A DNA stretch of 64,000 nucleotides. Origin: DATLGB01 sp963724135 (lineage in GTDB: Bacteria; Actinomycetota; Thermoleophilia; Solirubrobacterales; Solirubrobacteraceae). Shown in pieces: positions 19,024-27,577 of this stretch; position 1 is the stretch's first letter, and each line of letters begins with the position of its first letter. The notes under the pieces were generated by a model. That model did no database searches. It was not told the origin of the DNA and saw nothing but the letters and a program-made list of their open reading frames with translations. The position numbers were made by a program, and so were the translations under genes. The stretch covers positions 372,001 to 436,000 of the forward strand of contig CAVRTA010000005.1 in NCBI GenBank assembly GCA_963724135.1. The letters are read 5' to 3'.

Positions 19024-19748
19024 GCGACCTCACGCGCCCGGGCCAGGTCGGCGTGATCGTCGACCTCGACCCACTCGACGTCGCCGATCGGCGCCGCGCC
19101 GATCCGCCCGCCGCGGTCGGCGTGCTCCTGGTAGCCGTCCTCGTAGTAGAGCTGGGGGTCGCGCTCGAAGGTCGTCTGGAGAGCGTGCGCGAGCGGGCCC
19201 GCCGCGTCCCCCTCGATCAGGGTGAGCCCGATGTACTCGCCGACGGCCGTGCGGGGGTCCATCAGCTTGGTGATGCGCGTGAGCAGGCCCTCGCCGGAGA
19301 GCTGGACCTTCATCTCCTCCTCGCCGAGCTCCTTGGCGTCGTCGAGGGCGATCACCAGATCGTGGTCGCCGCCCGCGGCGTTTCGCAGCGTCTCGAACAC
19401 CGGCACGGGCGCGATCGTGTCGCCGTTGACGAGCAGGACCCCGCGCTCGAAGTAGTCGCGCGCGCACCACAGCGAGTAGGCGTTGTTCCATTCCTCGGCC
19501 CTGTCGTTGAAGACCAGCTCGAGCGTGACGCCGTGGTCGGCCTCGAGCGCCGCCTTGCGGTCCTCGAGCGCCTGCGCCTTGTACCCGGTGACGAGCACCA
19601 CGTCGGTCAGCCCGACCGCCGCGAAGTTCGCCAGCGAAACGTCGAGGATGGTGCGGTCTCCGTCGACCGGGACGAGCGTCTTGGGCAGCGCGTCGGTGTA
19701 GGGCACGAGCCGGCGGCCGGCGCCGGCGGCGAGGACCATGCCGATCAT
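19011..19748 (-). CDS. Phosphocholine/polyol-phosphate cytidylyltransferase-like nucleotidyltransferase
   Basis: A 245-residue NTP transferase. The N-terminal signature GMVLAAGAGRRLVPYTDALPKTLVPVDG holds the nucleotide loop and the PK motif. LLVNGDTIAP is the metal-binding GD motif, and EWVEVDDHADLARA is the C-terminal second metal site. The pattern resembles LicC and IPCT-type CTP enzymes. Overlaps of 13 bases (with the dehydrogenase) and 4 bases (with the DUF5941 fusion) tie it to those genes. Predicted step: CTP plus glycerol-1-phosphate (or a similar polyol phosphate) to CDP-polyol. Confidence 0.82.
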   Translation of the reverse strand: MIGMVLAAGAGRRLVPYTDALPKTLVPVDGDRTILDVSLANFAAVGLTDVVLVTGYKAQALEDRKAALEADHGVTLELVFNDRAEEWNNAYSLWCARDYFERGVLLVNGDTIAPVPVFETLRNAAGGDHDLVIALDDAKELGEEEMKVQLSGEGLLTRITKLMDPRTAVGEYIGLTLIEGDAAGPLAHALQTTFERDPQLYYEDGYQEHADRGGRIGAAPIGDVEWVEVDDHADLARAREVACRC

Positions 19749-22207
19749 CCCGCCTCCTCCTCCGCCTCTTCGGCGGTCATCGGTATCGGGATGCGCTCCG
19801 GGCGGGCCGCGGTCCAGGCGCGGATCGCGTCACCGACCCACAGCAGCGCGAGCAGCGCGGCCGCCGCGTACAGCCCGGCTGGGAGCGCGTCGACCAGCAC
19901 GAGTGCCAGGACGAGCAGCATGCGGCCGCCCCAGCCCAGGCCCAGCCAGGTCACCCACCGCTCGGCCTCCGCGCCGCGGTGGCGCAGCCGGTAGACGAGG
20001 TCGTACTGGTGGAAGCAGACGGCGGCGATGAACGCGAAGCCCGCGTCGGGGTGCCCCGCGCTCACCGCCAGATAGGCGACGGTGGAGAACTCGATCGCAC
20101 GCAGCAGCGGCGGGACCAGCCAGCGGTAGCGGTCGCGGTGGACCACGCCCGACGACGACGCGCCCGCGACGACTGCGACCAGCACCACCCCGACCGCGGC
20201 GAGCTTCGTGTCCCAGTCGAGCGCGATCGCGAGCGCGAGCGGAACGGCGCCGGCGATCAGCAGGGGCAGCGGAGGCACGGGCAGCTCCCGCAGCAGGAGC
20301 AGGCCGTCGTCGCGGTAGCTCTCCAGCCGCCCGCGCATGGCGTTCAGCGGCGCCACCGCCGTCTCCGAGCGCACGACGCGGATCAGGCGGCCGCCGATGA
20401 TGTACGCCGTCGCGAAACCGGACCAGCTGAGCAGGACGATGAAGGTCGTCTTCGGCGTCGTCGCAGCGGTCACGATCGCGATCACCGCGAAGCGCTCGCC
20501 GATCGGGAACGTGATCATCTTCTTGACCCAGATGACGCCGGGCAGGCGGCCGAAGCGCCGCCACAGCCGCCAGACGCGCTGGAACACCGTCGGTGGCGGC
20601 GGCTCGGGCCGCTGGTCCTTGGGCAGCGGCGGCGGGCGCAGCCACAGCGGCGTGTTGAGGCCGAAGCCGTCACCCGGCTGGTCGAGCGGCGCGTGCTCGA
20701 GCGCAGCGACAACCTGGTGCTGGGTGATCGGATAGGAGAAGTCGAGCCCATGGCGCGTCGTCTGCAGCGTGATCGCCGCACACGCGAGCACCCAGGCGTG
20801 GTCGTAGCCCATGTGCTGCGCGCCGAGCGCGAGGCCCGCGAAGATCGCGTACTCCTTGGAGCGGTCGAGGATCGAATCCAGCCACGCGCCGAGCTTGGAG
20901 AACTTCCGGGCGTAGCGGGCGAGCTGCCCGTCGACGCAGTCGAAGAAGAACGCGAAGTAGGCGACGATCCCGCCCGCGATCAGGCCCGGCCGCTCGCCGG
21001 TCGCGAACAGCCCGGCGGCGACGAGACCGAGCAGCATCGAAAAGACGGTGACGTGGTTGGGGTGCAGGCCCAGGCGCGCGCACCAGCGTGCCGCGTACTT
21101 CGACAGCGGGGAGACGAAGAAGGTCGTGAAGAAGCCGTCGGACGCCTTCACCGCCGAGCGCAGCAGCTCGGCCTCCTCGTCGTGCAGTGCGATCCGTTCC
21201 TGCGCCTCTGCGACCGCGCCGGAGCTCAGCGGGCGCGCCCAGAACAGCGACCGCAGAAACGAGTTCGTCAGCTGCGCTCCGTCGCGCACCAGGGCGGTCA
21301 ACAGCAGCGACGGCACCTCCTCGCGCGCCGCGGCCAGCCGCAGCTCGAGCTCATGCGCGTCGCGGGGCTGGAGCTCGACCGTGTCGGGGTTCTGGCGCTC
21401 GAGCTCGGCCGGATCGTCCGACGCCTCGGGGTCCGAGTCCGCCTCGGGGTCCTCCATGATCCCGGCCGCCTCCAGCGCCAGCTTCTTCTCGCGCTCGATC
21501 AGCTGCCTGCGGATGCGCTCGGCGGCGAGCTTCCACGTCCCCGCCTTGCAGAAGTCGAGCTCGCGCATCCACGATTCCGGCGGGTCGGCGCGCAGCACCG
21601 CCAGCTCGTCGGCGAGCTCCGCCAGCCGCGGCCGGTCGGCGTCGGCCACCTTGAGCACGCCCAGGAAGGTCTGGTTGGGGTCCGCCGTGGTGTGGAACGG
21701 CGACGCCGTGCTCACCAGCCGCCCGCGCTTGGTCTTCGTGCGAAACCCGTACGGCCGGGCGATCTTCCCGCTGGTGGCCAGGATGCCCGTGCTCACCCGC
21801 GGATCGGAGAGCAGTCCGGCGAGCGCCTCGCGCTGCGTGATGATCTCGGCGGCGGCGATGACCAGCGCGCCCGACCCCTCGCGGGCGAGCGCCGCGACGT
21901 AGCGCAGATCCGCCGCCGCATCCTCGCTTTCGACGACCCTCACACCACCGCCCGTCACAAAAGCACCCTTCACAAAAGGGTCCGTCCCTTTTGTGAAGTT
22001 CGGGCGGGTCACGAGCCGGATGTCGGTGATGCCGAGCGCGCGCAACTGGCCGGCGAGACGGGCGGCGAGCGTCTGGCCGGGCTCCCACTCGAGCGCGGCG
22101 GCCAGAGCGCCGGAGTCGCTGCGCGCCGTCGCGAACAGGACCGCGGTCGTGCCCGGAGCGGTCGCCACTGGCGCCGCGGCGGGTCTGGTGGTCGTGGGAG
22201 CCGACAT
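19745..22207 (-). CDS. DUF5941-type fusion: degenerate nucleotidyltransferase plus CDP-alcohol phosphotransferase
   Basis: An 820-residue membrane protein. Residues 20-200 resemble a nucleotidyltransferase fold but lack the usual GxGxR loop. A helical, acidic linker follows. From about residue 365 there is a CDP-alcohol phosphotransferase domain with the intact signature DCVDGQLARY to GAWLDSILDRS. The C-terminal 250 residues hold several hydrophobic helices, which I recognise as the actinobacterial DUF5941 region. A palindromic repeat at 21971-21995 is translated within the N-terminal domain as NFTKGTDPFVKG. Start ATG 22207 abuts the GT4 stop. Likely role: second phosphotransferase of the polyol-phosphate pathway. 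Confidence 0.82.
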   Translation of the reverse strand: MSAPTTTRPAAAPVATAPGTTAVLFATARSDSGALAAALEWEPGQTLAARLAGQLRALGITDIRLVTRPNFTKGTDPFVKGAFVTGGGVRVVESEDAAADLRYVAALAREGSGALVIAAAEIITQREALAGLLSDPRVSTGILATSGKIARPYGFRTKTKRGRLVSTASPFHTTADPNQTFLGVLKVADADRPRLAELADELAVLRADPPESWMRELDFCKAGTWKLAAERIRRQLIEREKKLALEAAGIMEDPEADSDPEASDDPAELERQNPDTVELQPRDAHELELRLAAAREEVPSLLLTALVRDGAQLTNSFLRSLFWARPLSSGAVAEAQERIALHDEEAELLRSAVKASDGFFTTFFVSPLSKYAARWCARLGLHPNHVTVFSMLLGLVAAGLFATGERPGLIAGGIVAYFAFFFDCVDGQLARYARKFSKLGAWLDSILDRSKEYAIFAGLALGAQHMGYDHAWVLACAAITLQTTRHGLDFSYPITQHQVVAALEHAPLDQPGDGFGLNTPLWLRPPPLPKDQRPEPPPPTVFQRVWRLWRRFGRLPGVIWVKKMITFPIGERFAVIAIVTAATTPKTTFIVLLSWSGFATAYIIGGRLIRVVRSETAVAPLNAMRGRLESYRDDGLLLLRELPVPPLPLLIAGAVPLALAIALDWDTKLAAVGVVLVAVVAGASSSGVVHRDRYRWLVPPLLRAIEFSTVAYLAVSAGHPDAGFAFIAAVCFHQYDLVYRLRHRGAEAERWVTWLGLGWGGRMLLVLALVLVDALPAGLYAAAALLALLWVGDAIRAWTAARPERIPIPMTAEEAEEEAG
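21969..21997. repeat. Palindromic repeat copy 2 (inside DUF5941 fusion gene)
   Basis: The longest copy. Arms CACAAAAGGG and CCCTTTTGTG around TCCGT extend by TT on the left and AA on the right. An extra degenerate left half (CACAAAAG, 21956-21963) lies just before it, as if part of the element were duplicated. It falls in the coding sequence, and its peptide interrupts the nucleotidyltransferase-like domain. Confidence 0.87.
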
Positions 22208-23845
22208 CTAAAGGCGACCGAGGAGCGCCTCCCAGCGCTCCGCGAAGGGCTCGATCGCGAACCGGCTCGCGCTTGCGGCGGCCGCCGCGCCCATCTGGAG
22301 CCGCTGCTCGGATTGCTCCACGAGATCGACCAACGCCGACCCGAAGGCGACGACATCGCCCTCGGGCACGAGCAGGCCGTCGACTCGGTGGGTGACGATC
22401 TCACCCGGCCCGCGCGGGCAATCGAACGCGACGATCGGCAGCCCGTGACTCATCGCCTCGACCAGCACCATGCCGAAGCCCTCCCAGCGCGACGGCAGCG
22501 CGAACACCGAGGCCTTGACGAGCTGCTTGCCGAGGTCGCGCGCGCGCCCCATCAAGAAGACCGAGTCCCACAGTCCGTGCTCCACGATCAGCCGCCGCAG
22601 CGCCGGTCGCTCGGGACCGGACCCGTAGATGCGCAGCTGCCAGTCGGGATGGTCGCGGGCGACAGCGGCGAACGCCGCGATCAGCTGATCGAACCCCTTC
22701 TGCTGGTTGAGGCGGCCCGCGGCGATGACCACCTTGGCGTCGGAACCCGCCACCCGGCCGTGCGGATCCGTGGCGGCGTTGGGGATCTGCTCGACGATCG
22801 GCGCCATCCCCGCGTAATCGTCGCGATCCTCCTCGGTCAGGACGGTCAGCGCCGCCAGCTTCGGGTAGTGGCGGCGACAGTCACGGGCCAGGGCCGGCCG
22901 ATGGGCGGTGAAGTTCAGATGCTCTTGCCCGATCACACGCAGCCCCGGTCCTGCCAGCCGGGCGGCGATGAGGTTGAAGGCGGGCCGCGTGGTCACGAGC
23001 GTCCCGCGCCAGGTCCGCAGTGCGCGCACCAGCTCCAGGTCCGTCTTGAGGCTGCACCAGGCATGCGCGTGGTCGTCGGGGTGGACGAGGACGCTCGGCA
23101 GCCGCCCGAGCACGCCGCGACGGCGACCGCGGCGCTGATCGACGAGATCGGACACCTCAGCATGCGCGGGCATCTCGAAGAACGGCCGCTCGCGGCGGCG
23201 CACGACGCTGACGAGCTCGACCCGATGGTGCAGCGCGAGTCCCTCGGCGAGGTTGACGGTCGTGCGCACCGTCCCCCCCATCCCGTAGGCGTGCAGCAGC
23301 AGGACGCGCACCCGCGGCTCGTCGTCAGCCGTCGTGTTGCGGTTCGCCCCCCGCACGATCAGCGCCAGCGCGAGACGGTGGACCGCCACCGCGAGCCGGC
23401 CGTAGCGACGGCGGCGGTGCGACTCCGTGGCGTCCGGGCGGTGCCGGGACCGCGGAGCAGGCACGGCGTTGCCGACGCGGATCGAAAGCCCGTTGCGCTT
23501 GGTGAAGAAGGGGTGCGCGCGCCCGACGGCAGGGAGCGTGACAGCCCTGACCTTGCGGTAGATGCCGTCGCCGTGCCGGGCGATCCGGCGCCCGCCTGCC
23601 CGCAGGTCCCACGTCCCGTCGCCGAGCGTGCGCAGGTCGATGCGACCGTGCCCGCCGCGCACGCGCGCGCCGTCCTCGCGCCGGCGCGCATTGACCCGGC
23701 CGGGCGGGTCGAGGACGAGCAGCATGTCGGGCCCGTCGAAGGCGATCCGACGGACCTGTGTGTGGGGAGGGCGCGTGCGCGCGGGCTGGGCCCGTCGCCC
23801 CGGCGAGACCTCAGCGGGCACGGCGGATAGCGTAGTTGCGACCAC
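22208..23845 (-). CDS. GT4 glycosyltransferase with N-terminal accessory domain
   Basis: A 545-residue protein. Residues 30-125 look like a beta-rich accessory domain (DGPDMLLVLDPPGRVNARR, GDGTWDLRAGGRRIARH). From about 178 (VLLLHAYGMGGTVRTTVNLAEGLA) it is a GT-B enzyme of family 4, with VIAAGRLNQQKGFDQLIAAF and the donor motif PSRWEGFGMVLVEAMSHGLPIVAFDCPRGPGEIV (the EGFGM...E pair). This layout is common in teichoic-acid-type glycosyltransferases. It is the first gene of the minus-strand operon and is divergent from the gene at 23848, with only two bases between starts, so the promoters must overlap. Confidence 0.88.
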   Translation of the reverse strand: MVATTLSAVPAEVSPGRRAQPARTRPPHTQVRRIAFDGPDMLLVLDPPGRVNARRREDGARVRGGHGRIDLRTLGDGTWDLRAGGRRIARHGDGIYRKVRAVTLPAVGRAHPFFTKRNGLSIRVGNAVPAPRSRHRPDATESHRRRRYGRLAVAVHRLALALIVRGANRNTTADDEPRVRVLLLHAYGMGGTVRTTVNLAEGLALHHRVELVSVVRRRERPFFEMPAHAEVSDLVDQRRGRRRGVLGRLPSVLVHPDDHAHAWCSLKTDLELVRALRTWRGTLVTTRPAFNLIAARLAGPGLRVIGQEHLNFTAHRPALARDCRRHYPKLAALTVLTEEDRDDYAGMAPIVEQIPNAATDPHGRVAGSDAKVVIAAGRLNQQKGFDQLIAAFAAVARDHPDWQLRIYGSGPERPALRRLIVEHGLWDSVFLMGRARDLGKQLVKASVFALPSRWEGFGMVLVEAMSHGLPIVAFDCPRGPGEIVTHRVDGLLVPEGDVVAFGSALVDLVEQSEQRLQMGAAAAASASRFAIEPFAERWEALLGRL

Positions 23846-23847
23846 TG

Positions 23848-24462
23848 ATGAAGGACATTGACTTCCTAGCCGGGCTCCACCAGCTGGTGCGGCCCGCGAC
23901 GTACCTGGAGATCGGCGTAGGCGACGGGGAGCGCCTGGCGCTCGCGCGCCGGCGCGCGATCGGCGTCGGGCCGACCGCCGACTTCGAGGTCAAGAAGGGC
24001 GTGCGCCTGTACTGCGAGGATCCGGAGGCGTTCTTCGCCCGCGAGCGCTCCCTCGAGCACTTCCAGGGGCGCGCGCCCCAGCTGACGGTGATCGGTCCGG
24101 GCGAGGACGGGCTGCGCTGGTTCGGCGAGGTCGAGCGGATGATGCGCTGGCACGGGGTCGTGGTCATGGACGGCGCGACGCCGTTCTCCGCCGGGGACCG
24201 CATCGCCGTCCCGGTGGCCACCGAGCCGCCCCTGCTGGTCGTCCTCGGCCTCCGCCGCAAAGGCCCCAGAGCCGAGGCGGGCCCGGTGGCCGGCAGGCGC
24301 CTCCCCCCGCAGCTGGTGCTCGACAGCGCCCTGTGGCGGGTCGTGCGCACCGGGCGCAGCCGCAACCTGCGCCGCGGCAGGGGGGTGGCCGAGCTGAGCC
24401 AGGCCTACAAGCGCGAGTTCGGCGGTCTCAGCGGGTTCGTGCGCCGCCTGCGACGCGCCTAG
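23848..24462 (+). CDS. Class I methyltransferase-like protein, short
   Basis: A 204-residue protein whose start (LAGLHQLVRPATYLEIGVGDGERLALARRRAIGVGP) matches SAM-binding motif I of class I methyltransferases. The middle WFGEVERMMRWHGVVVMDGATP suits motif IV of the Methyltransf_24 group. The usual C-terminal strands are hard to see and the tail is Arg-rich, so activity is uncertain. ATG 23848 is chosen over TTG 23836. It is convergent with, and overlaps by 4 bases, the TarS-like gene. Possible role: methylation of the polymer or its precursors. Confidence 0.6.
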   Translation: MKDIDFLAGLHQLVRPATYLEIGVGDGERLALARRRAIGVGPTADFEVKKGVRLYCEDPEAFFARERSLEHFQGRAPQLTVIGPGEDGLRWFGEVERMMRWHGVVVMDGATPFSAGDRIAVPVATEPPLLVVLGLRRKGPRAEAGPVAGRRLPPQLVLDSALWRVVRTGRSRNLRRGRGVAELSQAYKREFGGLSGFVRRLRRA

Positions 24463-25967
24463 GAGCCAGACCAGGCGCTCCGCAGGGCGCGTGCGAGGCG
24501 CGGCGCGCGGCCGCTCAGATGCCGGCGCGTCCACGAGGGCCGGTCGAGGCGCCCGTCGCGGCGCACGCGGAAGGTCAAGGGCGCCGGCCGGGCGTCTCCC
24601 TGGCGGACCGTCATCGCCGTGTGGTGGAAGCCCATGATGCGCACCGGGACCACCAGCTGCCATTCGCCGGAATCCAGCCCGGCCGGCACGCGCACCCGCG
24701 CGCCCACGACCGGGATGCCACGCTCGACGCGGACGTCCATCTCGGGATCGAGCACGTTCTCGGTCTTGTCGGAGACCGCCCGCAGCAGCGGCTGGACGAT
24801 CGCGTGGCCGACCGACCGGGTGACGTCGAGGTCCGCGCCCCGCAGGTGCGGCCGCAGTTCCTCCGGGGGCTGCCACAGCTGCCGCTCGCCGTCGCGCACG
24901 ACCTGTAGCCCGCCGCGCAGGCGGGCCTCGAAGGACACGTCCGCGCCGTCGCCGGTGTAGCGCAGGCCGGTGACGCGGATCCGCGCGCGCAAGCCGGCCT
25001 CGAAGCGCGCCATCGCGTAGATCCCGTCGAGGTCGTCGTTGCGCAGGACGTGCGAGCGCATCCTCAGGCCGAACGGCAGGAAGCGGTCGAGCTCCGGCGG
25101 AAAGCGCTCGCGCGTGATGCGCAGGACCTCGTCATAGATAGCGCGGTTGAAGTCCTCATCGCGGCGCAGGAAGACGGCTCCCGTCAGTCGCCACAGCGCC
25201 TTCGAGCGGTACCAGTGGGCGAGCAGGCGTTCACGTTCGCGGCTCGCCGGAGCCGTGTTGGCCTCGACCACGTCGAGCACCTGGCGCAGCGAGTTGAAGT
25301 ACGACACCGGCTCCATCCGGGCGAAGGAGGCGTTGTCCTTCGCGGGCCGCAGCATCCAGTGGTAGCACGGGTAGTCGGCGAGGATCGAGATGCGGTCCTG
25401 CGCGGCGAAGAACGCCTTCATCACGAAGACGTGGTCCTCGAGCCGCCGCGTGTCCTCGGGGAAGCGGATCGCGTGCTCGTCCAGGAACGCGCGGCGGAAG
25501 AGCTTGTGCGGGCTCAGCAGCCGGATCAGCGGCTCCCACGCGACGGTCACGTGCGCGCGGTTCTCGCGAAACAGGTCGCGGGCCACGAACTTGTCGTGGC
25601 CGACGACCTTGCCCACGAGGACGTCGGCGCCGTCGGCGACGGCGCGGTCGTACATGCGCTCGAGCGCCTCCGGGGCGAGGTAGTCGTCGTTGTCGACGTA
25701 GAGCACGTACTCGCCATGCGCCATGTCGGTTCCGATGTTGCGCGGGCGGCTCGGCCAGCCCGAGTTGGGGATGTGGCGGACCCTGATGACGGCGTGCTCG
25801 GCGGCGAGCGCGTCCAGCCGCTCGCCGGTCCCGTCGGTGGAACCGTCGTCGACGAAGATCGCCTCGTAGGAGTCCGCCGGCAGCGACTGCCCGAGCAGCG
25901 ACCGCACGAGGTCGTCCATGTTCGAACCCGGGTTGTAGACCGGCACGATCACGCTGACCTTGACCAC
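24459..25967 (-). CDS. TarS/TarP-like GT2 glycosyltransferase (wall teichoic acid type)
   Basis: A 502-residue enzyme. The GT-A domain (VSVIVPVYNPGSNMDDLVRSLLGQ, IFVDDGSTDGT, HIPNSGWPSRPRNIG, LYVDNDDYL with the metal DxD, RLEDHVFVMKAFF) ends near residue 320. A C-terminal beta-rich part of about 180 residues follows, as in TarS-type enzymes where it drives oligomerisation or polymer binding. The NSGWPSRPRNIG loop is characteristic of poly(polyol-phosphate) glycosyltransferases. This supports a teichoic-acid-like product for the locus. It is divergent from the ABC-F gene at 25991. Confidence 0.85.
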   Translation of the reverse strand: MVKVSVIVPVYNPGSNMDDLVRSLLGQSLPADSYEAIFVDDGSTDGTGERLDALAAEHAVIRVRHIPNSGWPSRPRNIGTDMAHGEYVLYVDNDDYLAPEALERMYDRAVADGADVLVGKVVGHDKFVARDLFRENRAHVTVAWEPLIRLLSPHKLFRRAFLDEHAIRFPEDTRRLEDHVFVMKAFFAAQDRISILADYPCYHWMLRPAKDNASFARMEPVSYFNSLRQVLDVVEANTAPASRERERLLAHWYRSKALWRLTGAVFLRRDEDFNRAIYDEVLRITRERFPPELDRFLPFGLRMRSHVLRNDDLDGIYAMARFEAGLRARIRVTGLRYTGDGADVSFEARLRGGLQVVRDGERQLWQPPEELRPHLRGADLDVTRSVGHAIVQPLLRAVSDKTENVLDPEMDVRVERGIPVVGARVRVPAGLDSGEWQLVVPVRIMGFHHTAMTVRQGDARPAPLTFRVRRDGRLDRPSWTRRHLSGRAPRLARALRSAWSGS

Positions 25968-25990
25968 GAGGGCTGCGAAGCTAGCTCACC

Positions 25991-27577
25991 GTGAGCCACA
26001 TCGCCGTCTCCAACCTGGCCTACGCCCATCCGGGCGGCGAGCTTCTGTTCTCGGGCGTCTCCTTCCGCATCGACGGCGGCCGGCACGCCGGGCTCATCGG
26101 CGCCAACGGCATCGGCAAGACCACGCTGCTGCGGATCCTGGCCTCGGAGCTCGAGCCGGCCGAGGGTGACGTCGCCCATGGCGGGCGCGCGCTGTACATG
26201 CCGCAGGACGTGGGCCAGGGCGGCGGCACCGTGCGGGAGCTGTTGCTCGGCGTGGCGCCCGCCCGTGTTCGCGACGCGGGGCGCGCCCTGCTCGCCGCCG
26301 AGCGAAGCGGCGACGGCATGGCGCTCGGCGAGGCGATCGGGACGTGGTCGGACCTCGGCGGCTACGAGCTCGAGGGCCAGTGGGACGCCGCCTGCCGGCG
26401 CATCGTCCGCGCCGGCCTCGGTGACGTCGGAGACCGCGAGGCGACCCAGATCTCCGGCGGCGAGCGCAAGCGGCTCGTGCTCGAGCTGCTGTTCACGTCG
26501 GATGCGCAGGTGCTGCTGCTCGACGAGCCCGACAACTTTCTCGACGTGCCAGCCAAGCGCGCGCTCGAGGAGCGGATCGCGGCGACGCGTAAGACGGTCC
26601 TGCTGATCTCGCACGACCGGGAGCTGCTGACCGCCGCGTGCGACACGCTCGTCACGCTCGAGGGCGACGGCGCCTGGGTCCACGGCGGCTCCTACGCCAC
26701 CTACCCCGAGGCGCGCGCGCACCGGCAGAAGCTGCTCGGCGACCGGCTCGCCCGCTGGCAGGCCGAGGAGAAGCGGCTGCGCGAGCTGGTGCGGATCTTC
26801 AAGGAGCGGGCCAAGTACTCCTCGGAGTGGGCGCCACGCGCGAAGGCGATGGAGTCGCGCTGGAAGCGCTGGGTCGACGAGGGCCCGCCGCCGGCTCCCG
26901 TCACCGACCGTCACATCCAGGTCCGCCTGCGCGGCGGCGACTCGGCGCGCCGCGTGTTCGACCTGCGCGCCGTGGCGATCGACGACCTCGTCGAGCCCTT
27001 CGACGAGGAGATCCACTTCGGTGAGCGGATCGGGATCATCGGTCCCAACGGCTCGGGCAAGACGCATCTCATCCGCCTGCTCGCCGGCGAACCCGTGCTG
27101 CACAGCGGCGCGGTGGTGCTCGGGCCGCGCGTCTCCCCCGGCCTCTTCACGCAGCTCAACATCCGGCCCGACTTCGCCGGGCGCAGGCTGCTCGACGTGG
27201 TGACCGAGCGCACGAAGTCGACCGAGCGAGCGATGCAGGGACTCGCGCGCTACGGCCTCGTCGAGGCGGCCCAGCGCACCCACGAGACGCTCTCGGGAGG
27301 CCAGAAGGCGCGCCTGGAGATCCTCTGCCTGGAGGCGGAGGGCCACAACCTGCTGCTGCTCGACGAGCCGACCGACAACCTCGACATCGACTCGGCCGAG
27401 GCGCTCGAGCGCGCGCTCGACGGCTTCGAGGGCACGGTGGTGGCGGTCTCCCACGACCGCGCGTTCCTGCGCCGGCTCGATCGCTTCTTCCACCTCGATC
27501 TCGACGGCTCGCTCCGCGTCCTGCCGGACGCCGACGCCGCCCTCGCCGCCGTCGCCTACTCACGCCTAGCCAGCTAG
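25991..27577 (+). CDS. ABC-F family ATPase (ribosome-associated type)
   Basis: A 528-residue soluble protein with two ABC domains and no membrane segment. Domain 1 has Walker A GANGIGKTT, signature ISGGERKRL and Walker B VLLLDEPDNFLD. Domain 2 has Walker A GPNGSGKTH, signature LSGGQKARL and LLLLDEPTDNLD. The interdomain linker contains the Lys/Arg-rich helix ERAKYSSEWAPRAKAMESRWKRW expected of ABC-F proteins, which act on the ribosome in translation or antibiotic protection. Walker A of domain 2 ends KTH rather than KST/KTT. GTG 25991 is the first start after the divergent gene. It is not a transporter component despite its location. Confidence 0.9.
   Translation: MSHIAVSNLAYAHPGGELLFSGVSFRIDGGRHAGLIGANGIGKTTLLRILASELEPAEGDVAHGGRALYMPQDVGQGGGTVRELLLGVAPARVRDAGRALLAAERSGDGMALGEAIGTWSDLGGYELEGQWDAACRRIVRAGLGDVGDREATQISGGERKRLVLELLFTSDAQVLLLDEPDNFLDVPAKRALEERIAATRKTVLLISHDRELLTAACDTLVTLEGDGAWVHGGSYATYPEARAHRQKLLGDRLARWQAEEKRLRELVRIFKERAKYSSEWAPRAKAMESRWKRWVDEGPPPAPVTDRHIQVRLRGGDSARRVFDLRAVAIDDLVEPFDEEIHFGERIGIIGPNGSGKTHLIRLLAGEPVLHSGAVVLGPRVSPGLFTQLNIRPDFAGRRLLDVVTERTKSTERAMQGLARYGLVEAAQRTHETLSGGQKARLEILCLEAEGHNLLLLDEPTDNLDIDSAEALERALDGFEGTVVAVSHDRAFLRRLDRFFHLDLDGSLRVLPDADAALAAVAYSRLAS

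Noticed and set aside
23495..23515. A possible further copy of the palindromic repeat (GGTGAAGAAGGGG in the GT4 gene)
   Set aside because: Only part of a left arm is similar and no matching right arm follows, so chance or a much decayed copy cannot be told apart.
19979..23830. Very long plus-strand open frame opposite the glycopolymer operon
   Set aside because: Its Arg/Asp/Gly/Ala/His-rich composition lacks domains, and it lies antisense to recognisable enzymes in every part. Such frames are common when GC is very high.
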